A stretch of 64,000 bases of DNA, taken from the NCBI GenBank assembly GCA_031547595.1, contig JAVBRU010000075.1:11561-75560 (forward strand), given 5' to 3'. This DNA comes from JAVBRU01 sp031547595 (GTDB lineage: Bacteria; Bacillota; Clostridia; Christensenellales; Aristaeellaceae). Below are positions 58,001 through 64,000 of the stretch, piece after piece. The translations under genes and the position numbers were made by a program. Within the stretch, counting starts at the first letter, position 1, and every line of letters begins with the position of its first letter. The notes beneath the pieces were generated by a model that did not search any database, was not told where the DNA came from, and saw nothing but the letters and a program-made list of their open reading frames with translations.

Positions 58001-58782
58001 CGTCCTTCTTCAGTAATCGGAAACGGCACCAGATTGTTTTCATCGTAGAAAATCTTCGTCAGCTCCAGCCCATGGGCAGGGGCAGTGATGCCCAATACCA
58101 GGCGGTTCTTGGTTTCCAGCGCTTCCAAGAGGCAGTCGGGGCTGCGTTTGTCCTGGCCGATTTCGATCAAGGTGCCTGTGATGATGCGCACCATATTATA
58201 CAGGAATGCATTGCCCTGCACAGTAAGGGTGATCAGCGGACCGTCTTGCGCGATATCAATGGCGGACAGGGTGCGAACGGTGGTTTTGGCATTGCTGCCG
58301 GTGGCGCAAAAGCCCGCAAAATCGCGGGTGCCCAGCAGCATTTTGGCGGCGTCCTGCATTTTGCCCACATCGATGGGCACGGGCACATGCGCGGTGAGGT
58401 TCCGCAGCAGCGCATCGGCGTGGCGCGCGTTGTGGATGCGGTAGGTGTAGATCTTGCCGCGTGAGGAAAAGCGCGCGTGGAAGACCTCGCTGACCACCCG
58501 CGCTTCGGTGATGCGGATGTCTCGCGGCAGCTGGGTGTTGAACACAAAGGGGTACTTCTCGGCAGGGATGTTGCTGGTGGTATCAAAATGCGCGCACTGA
58601 CCGCGCGCGTGCACGCCTGCGTCTGTGCGGCTGGCACCGTTCACGGTAATGTGCGTGCCGGTGACGCGCTTTAGCACTTTCTCGATCTCGCCCTGGATGG
58701 ACGGCGCGTTTTGCTGGCGCTGAAAGCCGCTGTAGGCTGTGCCGTCATAGGCCACGGTGATGGCCATGCGTTTTAGAGCCAT
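57997..58782 (-). CDS. truA: tRNA pseudouridine synthase A
   Basis: 261-residue enzyme that makes pseudouridine at tRNA positions 38-40. The opening MAITVAYDGTAYSGFQRQ and the catalytic Asp54 in GASRTDAGVHARGQ are clear, with FHARFSSRGKIYTYRI and the C-terminal FLYNMVRIITGTLIEIG as further family motifs. Met6 is an alternative start. It overlaps the end of ecfT by 10 bp, so it is translated in the same operon. The order ecfA-ecfA-ecfT-truA is conserved in many Firmicutes; the usual following ribosomal-protein genes are absent here. Confidence 0.96.
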   Translation of the reverse strand: MALKRMAITVAYDGTAYSGFQRQQNAPSIQGEIEKVLKRVTGTHITVNGASRTDAGVHARGQCAHFDTTSNIPAEKYPFVFNTQLPRDIRITEARVVSEVFHARFSSRGKIYTYRIHNARHADALLRNLTAHVPVPIDVGKMQDAAKMLLGTRDFAGFCATGSNAKTTVRTLSAIDIAQDGPLITLTVQGNAFLYNMVRIITGTLIEIGQDKRSPDCLLEALETKNRLVLGITAPAHGLELTKIFYDENNLVPFPITEEGR

Positions 58783-59576
58783 AGGTTCAACATCACCACC
58801 AGCGCAATCAATGCAAGCCCTGTGCCCAGGGCATAAAAGTCGTTTTTCTGGTATTTGAGCACGCGAAGGCGCGTGCGGCCCTCGCCGCCGTGGTAGCAGC
58901 GCGCTTCCATGGCCATGGCCAGATCGCCCGCGTGGCGAAACGCGCTGACAAACAGCGGCACCAGCAGCGGCACCATGGCCTTGGCACGCTGGATGAGGTT
59001 GCCCGTCTCAAAATCCGCGCCGCGCGCCGTTTGCGCCTTCATGATTGTATCGGCTTCTTCCAAGAGTGTGGGGATAAAGCGCAGCGCGATGGTCATCATC
59101 ATGGCCATTTCGTGCGCGGGGAAGTGAATGACGCGAAGCGGCGACATCAGACGCTCCAGCCCGTCCGTCAGCGTGACAGGGGCGGTGGTCAGTGTCAGCA
59201 GGCTGCTGCCCAGCACCAGCAAAATCAGGCGCAGGGAGTAGTGGATCGAAGTGGTCAGCCCCTCCAGGGTGATGCGGATAAAGCCGAGGTGAATCAGCTC
59301 TGTCTCGCCGCTCAAAAAGAAAATGTTCAGAAGGAACGTAAAAATCAATATGAAGCGAAGGGGCTTAAGGCTTTTGAGCAGCAGTTTGGCCGGAAGCTCC
59401 GACAGCCGTGCCGCCAGCAGTAGGTAAACCGCCGCCGGGATAAAGCCGATCAGGCTGCGTGGCAAAAATACCGCCACGATATAGAGCAGCAGCAGAATGA
59501 TTTTGGTGCGCGGGTCGAGCTTGTGCACGGGGCTTTGGCCGGGGTAATATTGCCCGAGGGTGATGTTGTCAAGCAT
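58773..59576 (-). CDS. ecfT: Energy-coupling factor transporter transmembrane subunit
   Basis: 267-residue membrane subunit that joins the two ATPases to interchangeable vitamin- or metal-binding S components. The N-terminus YYPGQSPVHKLDPRTKIILLLLY is the EcfT hallmark. About five membrane segments follow, and the two coupling-helix motifs appear as MKAQTARGADFETG and AMEARCYHGGEGRTRL (A-R-G type). No S component is encoded nearby, so this is a group II shared module. It overlaps the upstream ATPase gene by 8 bp. Confidence 0.95.
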   Translation of the reverse strand: MLDNITLGQYYPGQSPVHKLDPRTKIILLLLYIVAVFLPRSLIGFIPAAVYLLLAARLSELPAKLLLKSLKPLRFILIFTFLLNIFFLSGETELIHLGFIRITLEGLTTSIHYSLRLILLVLGSSLLTLTTAPVTLTDGLERLMSPLRVIHFPAHEMAMMMTIALRFIPTLLEEADTIMKAQTARGADFETGNLIQRAKAMVPLLVPLFVSAFRHAGDLAMAMEARCYHGGEGRTRLRVLKYQKNDFYALGTGLALIALVVMLNLWL

Positions 59577-60429
59577 GCTCCGTGCCCCCCTTCAATAGCG
59601 CTTTGAGCGCCTGATAGACATCGTCCATCAGGTAGCACTCGGGGAATGGCAGCCCGGCGTCCCGAAGGCGCATGGCCAGCTGGCAGGCCTGGGGTACATC
59701 TAAGCCCATCTGAGTCAGCTCCGCCGCGCGGGCAAACACGCGCGCAGGCGCATCGGCCATGGCCAACTGGCCATGCGCCATCACCGCAATGCGGGTGGCA
59801 TAGCGTGCCACATCGTCCATGTTGTGGGAAATCATCACTACGGTAGCGCCTGCCTTGTGCAACTGCGCCACCATGCGAAGCAGCTCGTCGCGCCCCATCG
59901 GGTCCAGCCCGGCGGTGGGTTCGTCCAGCACCAACACCTCCGGGCGCATGGCAAGCACGCCCGCAATGGCCACGCGGCGCATCTGCCCGCCCGATAGCTC
60001 AAAGGGCGATTTATCGGCCATGGCATCATAGGATAGCCCTACTTTTTCCAACGCTTCGCGCACGCGAATGTCCACCTCGGCAGCGGGCAGCCCCAGGTTG
60101 CGCGGGCCAAAGGCGATGTCTTTTTTCACGCTTTCTTCAAACAACTGATGCTCCGGGTATTGGAACACCAGCCCCACCGCGCGGCGCACGGCACGCTTGT
60201 CGTAGCCCTTTTGATGAATGTCCTGCCCGTCCAGCAGCACGCGGCCTTCTGTGGGCTTGAGTAGGCCATTCATATGCTGTGCCAGCGTGGATTTGCCGGA
60301 GCCTGTGTGCCCAATGAGCGCCAGAAACTCGCCCTGCTCCACCGTCAGGCTCACATTTTGAATGGCGGTGGCCTGGAAGGGGCTGCCCGGCTGGTAGGTG
60401 TGGGTGACGTTCTCCAGCACTAGTTGCAT
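59569..60429 (-). CDS. ecfA2: Energy-coupling factor transporter ATPase (EcfA2 type)
   Basis: 286-residue ABC ATPase. Walker A is GHTGSGKSTLAQH near residue 40, the Q loop is in LVFQYPEHQLFEESV, the signature is LSGGQMRRVAIAG and Walker B is VLVLDEPTAGLDP. The switch histidine is in ISHNMDDVA. A C-terminal extension of about 50 residues is family-typical. It forms a heterodimer with the other ATPase to drive the EcfT module. It overlaps both neighbours by 8-10 bp. Confidence 0.95.
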   Translation of the reverse strand: MQLVLENVTHTYQPGSPFQATAIQNVSLTVEQGEFLALIGHTGSGKSTLAQHMNGLLKPTEGRVLLDGQDIHQKGYDKRAVRRAVGLVFQYPEHQLFEESVKKDIAFGPRNLGLPAAEVDIRVREALEKVGLSYDAMADKSPFELSGGQMRRVAIAGVLAMRPEVLVLDEPTAGLDPMGRDELLRMVAQLHKAGATVVMISHNMDDVARYATRIAVMAHGQLAMADAPARVFARAAELTQMGLDVPQACQLAMRLRDAGLPFPECYLMDDVYQALKALLKGGTEHA

Positions 60430-61244
60430 AGGCGCGTCACCTCCCGTACCATATCATCCGTCGTTAAAATCCCTTCCGGCAGAGAAAGGCCGTCCCTGCG
60501 CAGCCGCTGCGCCAGATAGGCCATGGGCGGCACGTCCAGGCGGTACTCGCGCAGCAGCTTATAATCGGCAAACACCTCGGCGGGCGTGCCATCCAGCACA
60601 ATCTCGCCCTCATGCATCACATAAATGGTATCCGCCCGCACTGTTTCTTCCATAAAATGTGTGATCCAAATCACCGTCATGCCCTGCTCGCGGTTGAGGC
60701 GGCGCACGGATTCCAATACTTCCTTGCGGCCCTGCGGGTCCAGCATGGCGGTGGCTTCGTCAAAAATCAGTACCTCGGGCTGCATGGCCAGCGCCCCGGC
60801 AATGGCCACGCGCTGCTTTTGACCGCCGGATAATGTGTGCGGCGCGCGGTCCGAAAACGCCAGCATCCCTACGTCCGACAGTGCTTTTTCGATGCGCGCG
60901 GGCATGTCCGCAGTGGGCACGCCAATATTCTCCAGGCCGAAGGCCACATCCTCGTACACCACGGTGGCCACCAGCTGGTTATCCGGGTTTTGAAACACCA
61001 TGCCCGCTTCGCGGCGGATGTCCCAGGTGCGCTTACTGTCTTTGGTGTCCATGCCGCATACGGTGACATTGCCCTCTGTTGGCGTGTACAGGCCGTTGAG
61101 CAGCTTGGCCAATGTCGATTTGCCGGACCCGTTTTGCCCCAGCACCGCAACAAAAGCGCCGCGCGGCACATGGAGTGTCACATCGCGCACCGCCAGGGGG
61201 CCACCCTCCTCATAGGCATAGGATACATGGGTCACATCGATCAT
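60420..61244 (-). CDS. ecfA1: Energy-coupling factor transporter ATPase (EcfA1 type)
   Basis: 274 residues from ATG 61244, with GGGAGGGA upstream; the nine-residue longer frame covers that site. Walker A is GQNGSGKSTLAKLLNGL, the Q loop is MVFQNPDNQLVATVV, the signature is LSGGQKQRVAIAGAL, Walker B is VLIFDEATAMLDP and the switch histidine is in WITHFMEE. It is the first gene of the ecfA1-ecfA2-ecfT-truA operon. A 45-bp gap follows the mfd stop, so the group may be read from the mfd promoter. Confidence 0.95.
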   Translation of the reverse strand: MIDVTHVSYAYEEGGPLAVRDVTLHVPRGAFVAVLGQNGSGKSTLAKLLNGLYTPTEGNVTVCGMDTKDSKRTWDIRREAGMVFQNPDNQLVATVVYEDVAFGLENIGVPTADMPARIEKALSDVGMLAFSDRAPHTLSGGQKQRVAIAGALAMQPEVLIFDEATAMLDPQGRKEVLESVRRLNREQGMTVIWITHFMEETVRADTIYVMHEGEIVLDGTPAEVFADYKLLREYRLDVPPMAYLAQRLRRDGLSLPEGILTTDDMVREVTRLCN

Positions 61245-61289
61245 CTTTACGGTTCCCTCCCTGCTGTTCAAGGGGAAAGTATATCACGT

Positions 61290-64000
61290 TTATGCGTCTT
61301 TCGCAACCGCCGCCGCCACCTTTTCCATGATGGGGATGGCGGCGCGCATCAGCTCTTCTGCTTCCAGGCGCTTGTCGCGAAGCAATATGGCGCTCTCCCT
61401 CGCGGCAGAGAACATCAGCCGCTTGTCGGCCTTTTCGAGGGCCATATACAGGCGGGTCGGGTCGGGCATGAGGGAGGGCTCCAGGCGCATCACCAGCGCA
61501 CCGGAGGTGTAGCTCACCCGCGTGATGCCAAGGCTGTTGCATACCGCGCGAAGGTGCGCGATGTCTATCAGCGCCAGCACGCTGTCCGGGATATCGCCAA
61601 AGCGGTCGATCAATTCTTCAATAATATCCTCGCGGTCGTCCCGGGTTTTGAGCAGGGCGATGCGCTTGTACACCTCCATGCGCTGCGTTTCTCCGCGCAC
61701 GTATTCGGCGGGCAGGAAGGCGTCGATCTTCAGCTCCACACGGGTTTCCATGGCGCTGCGCACCGATATGCCAAGGTCGCCCTGCGCCTCGCGCACCGCT
61801 TCTTCAATCAGCTTGCAATACATGTCATAGCCCACGGTGGATACGCTGCCGCTTTGCTCCGGGCCAAAGATATTGCCCGCGCCGCGGATTTCCAGGTCGC
61901 GCATCGCGATGCGGAAGCCCGAGCCAAACGCCGTGAACTCGCGGATGGCGCTCAGGCGCTTTTCGGCAGTTTCGGACAGCATTTTGTCTGCATGCACAGT
62001 GAAATACGCGTATGCCACGCGGGTGGAGCGCCCCACGCGCCCGCGCAGCTGATACAACTGGGACAGGCCAAAGCGGTCGGCATCATAGATGATGATGGTA
62101 TTGGCGCGGGGCACGTCCAGGCCGTTTTCGATGATGGTGGAACACAGCAACACATCAAACTTGCCCTCATAAAAGTCCAGCATCACGTCTTCCAGCGCAT
62201 GCTCCTTCATCTGGCCATGCGCCACGGCAATGCGCGCCTCCGGCACCAATTGGCGAAGCCGCGCGTGGAAGGCATCAATGTGCTGTACGCGGTTGTACAG
62301 GAAGTATACCTGACCATCGCGTGCCAGCTCTCGCATGATCGCATCCCGCACTACGCCGTCGTTATAATCGATCACGTAGGTCTGCACGGGGTAGCGCTCC
62401 TCCGGCGGGGTCTCAAGCAGGCTCATATCCCGCACGCCCACCATGCTCATGTGCAAGGTGCGGGGGATGGGCGTGGCGGACAGCGTCAGCACGTCTACCG
62501 TCTTTTTCATGTTCTTGATGATCTCTTTGTGCGCCACGCCAAAGCGCTGCTCTTCGTCAATGACCAGCAGCCCCAGGTTGCTGAAATGCACGTCTTTGCT
62601 GAGCAGCCGGTGCGTGCCCACCAGTATATCCACCTTGCCCTGGGCTACGCGGCTGAGCGTTTCCTTCTGCTGCGCGGGGCTGCGGAAGCGGCTGAGCACA
62701 TCGATGGTGACGGGGAATTCCGAAAAGCGCTTCAGTGCGGTGTAGTAATGCTGCTGCGCCAAGATGGTGGTGGGCGCGAGGATGGCCACCTGCTTGCCGT
62801 CCATCACGGCCTTGAAGGCCGCGCGAAGCGCTACCTCTGTCTTGCCGTAACCCACATCGCCGCACAGCAGCCGGTCCATATTGATGGCTTCTTCCATATC
62901 GCGGGTGATGTCTGCCACGGCATGGGTCTGATCTGGTGTCAGCTCGTAGGGGAAATGATCCTCAAACTGCGATTGCCACAGGGTGTTGGCGGCAAAGGAA
63001 TGGCCTGGGGTGTTCTGGCGCGCGGCATACAGCTTCACAAGGTCAAACGCCAGCTTCTGCAGCCCGCTCTTGACCTTCTTTTTTTGCCGTTCCCACTCGC
63101 CCCCGCCGAGGGAGTTGAGCGCCGGAGCGGTATCCTGGCCGCCGATGAACTTCTGCACGCGGTCGAACTGATCGGTAGGCACGTACAGCTTGTCGTTGCC
63201 TTTGTACTGAATGAACAGGTAGTCGCGGTAGGTGCCCTCGCTTTGCAGGCGCACCGTGCCGCGGAAGACGCCCACGCCGTGCGATTCGTGCACCACATAG
63301 TCGCCTTCTTTGAGGTCGGTAAACGCTTCAATGCGCTCGCCAGCGGTTTTACGCGCATGCGCTTTGCGGTAGCCCGCGCCAAAGATATCGCTGTCGGCAA
63401 TCACGCTGAGGGAACAGCCGGGCATCACAAACCCGCGGGACAGCGTGATGGGCACGATCTGGCAGTTGCTTTGATAAGCGCCGCCGTCTTCGCTCAGCGG
63501 CAGGAAAACCTCCTGCTCCCGCAGTGCGCTTTGCAGCCGTGCGCCGCGCGCCGCGCCGCCCGCGGCCAACAGCACGGTGTAGTTTTCCTTTTGCCAGCGC
63601 GAGACATCGCCCGCCAAATCTTTAAAGCGCGTGGCGTACTTATCGGCGTTCTGCCCGGCGAAAGCCAGGGTCAATTGCGGCACCAGGCCGCTCATACCGC
63701 GCAAAAAGTCCTGCAGGGTGATCACGCTCTCCCGCATCAGGCGGGCAAACACGTCCTCCCACAGGCACAGGATATCGGCCTGCTCAGGCACGGCTTCCTG
63801 GCGTTCTAGCGCCAGCTTGAAATCTTCGGCAAAGCTCATTTGCCGGTCGGCGCAGCGTGCCTTTACCCGCTCCGGCGCGTCCAAGAGCACAATGGGCGCT
63901 TCCAGCCAGTCTACCACCGTGGCGGCGGCAGACTGCATCAGCGGCGTCCATAGGTGCAGCGTGTCAATCTGCGCGCCTGCAGCCACCCGATCGGCATCCT
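61290..64000 (-). CDS. mfd: Transcription-repair coupling factor, 5' end outside window
   Basis: The frame is open to the window edge; 902 residues are visible of a protein that is usually near 1150, so about a quarter is missing at the N-terminus. Mfd removes RNA polymerase stalled at lesions and recruits UvrA. The order is UvrB-like remains, the RNA-polymerase-interacting domain (FTDLKEGDYVVHESHGVGVFRG), then the RecG-like translocase with Walker A LCGDVGYGKTEVALRA, LVIDEEQRFGV and LSATPIPRTLHMSM, and a C-terminal TRCF domain. The GTG at 63986 is an internal codon, not the start. uvrC at 18 kb belongs to the same repair pathway. Confidence 0.96.
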   Translation of the reverse strand, partial: DADRVAAGAQIDTLHLWTPLMQSAAATVVDWLEAPIVLLDAPERVKARCADRQMSFAEDFKLALERQEAVPEQADILCLWEDVFARLMRESVITLQDFLRGMSGLVPQLTLAFAGQNADKYATRFKDLAGDVSRWQKENYTVLLAAGGAARGARLQSALREQEVFLPLSEDGGAYQSNCQIVPITLSRGFVMPGCSLSVIADSDIFGAGYRKAHARKTAGERIEAFTDLKEGDYVVHESHGVGVFRGTVRLQSEGTYRDYLFIQYKGNDKLYVPTDQFDRVQKFIGGQDTAPALNSLGGGEWERQKKKVKSGLQKLAFDLVKLYAARQNTPGHSFAANTLWQSQFEDHFPYELTPDQTHAVADITRDMEEAINMDRLLCGDVGYGKTEVALRAAFKAVMDGKQVAILAPTTILAQQHYYTALKRFSEFPVTIDVLSRFRSPAQQKETLSRVAQGKVDILVGTHRLLSKDVHFSNLGLLVIDEEQRFGVAHKEIIKNMKKTVDVLTLSATPIPRTLHMSMVGVRDMSLLETPPEERYPVQTYVIDYNDGVVRDAIMRELARDGQVYFLYNRVQHIDAFHARLRQLVPEARIAVAHGQMKEHALEDVMLDFYEGKFDVLLCSTIIENGLDVPRANTIIIYDADRFGLSQLYQLRGRVGRSTRVAYAYFTVHADKMLSETAEKRLSAIREFTAFGSGFRIAMRDLEIRGAGNIFGPEQSGSVSTVGYDMYCKLIEEAVREAQGDLGISVRSAMETRVELKIDAFLPAEYVRGETQRMEVYKRIALLKTRDDREDIIEELIDRFGDIPDSVLALIDIAHLRAVCNSLGITRVSYTSGALVMRLEPSLMPDPTRLYMALEKADKRLMFSAARESAILLRDKRLEAEELMRAAIPIMEKVAAAVAKDA

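Noticed and set aside
60837..63809. 990-codon open frame on the plus strand
   Set aside because: It is antisense to ecfA1 and mfd, whose helicase and Walker motifs are intact; G+C-rich codons leave the opposite strand open.

Overview
The window looks like chromosome of an anaerobic, spore-forming Firmicute of the class Clostridia with fairly high G+C and a plant-fibre lifestyle. The evidence is a sigma-K gene, pyruvate:ferredoxin oxidoreductase, an NrdG-type radical-SAM activase, a CD1247/EF-P/M24-peptidase block, Shine-Dalgarno sites close to AAGGAGG and several likely TTG starts. A Christensenellales-like gut or rumen lineage is my inference; nothing here proves it. I see no tRNA, rRNA, CRISPR array, prophage or transposase gene.

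Region by region. (1) 1-12.2 kb is an arabinoxylan/arabinan locus: a DUF5696-like protein, two sugar ABC permeases, a solute-binding protein, an ArsR-type regulator with a large C-terminal domain, a secreted GH51 and a cytoplasmic GH51 arabinofuranosidase. An HSL-type esterase and a Gfo/Idh/MocA oxidoreductase follow on the other strand. No ABC ATPase is encoded here. (2) 12.2-20.5 kb holds a lipoprotein, a nucleotidyltransferase, nrdG, an unrecognised gene coupled to an RluA-type pseudouridine synthase, a HAD phosphatase, a DUF1292 protein, uvrC and a small membrane protein. (3) 20.5-30.1 kb holds phosphohexomutase, a binding-protein-like ORF, a MarR/flavoprotein operon, a DUF3795 protein behind a miniature element, a CD1247/efp/M24 operon, a flavin reductase-rubredoxin fusion, a TIM-barrel protein and sigK. 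(4) 30.1-42.4 kb holds a sugar-isomerase-like protein, mannonate dehydratase with an AraC regulator, a DUF4342-like protein, a two-component system, a metallo-beta-lactamase-fold protein, a GH10 xylanase, a tautomerase, an SDR enzyme and a long-form PRPP synthetase. (5) 42.4-52 kb holds deoD, a 939-residue modular wall protein, a lipase-like protein, a Na/Pi cotransporter and a secreted CotH-type protein. (6) 52-64 kb holds nifJ, an ECF sigma/anti-sigma pair, truA, the ECF vitamin-transporter core and mfd, which runs off the end.

The genes point to hemicellulose use: a secreted xylanase and arabinofuranosidase trim the polymer, the ABC system imports oligosaccharides, the cytoplasmic GH51 and esterase finish them, and mannonate dehydratase suggests uronate use. 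Pyruvate would then be oxidised by PFOR.

The least explained material is intergenic. There is an array of nine consecutive hairpins (31318-31623), a nested inverted repeat of about 230 bp between convergent genes (9705-9983), two 160-bp hairpin-forming miniature elements and a smaller palindrome with similar ends, and a family of stop-codon-proximal palindromes with a GGGCTGCTC-like core. All promoters, hairpins and alignments were read by eye and not computed.
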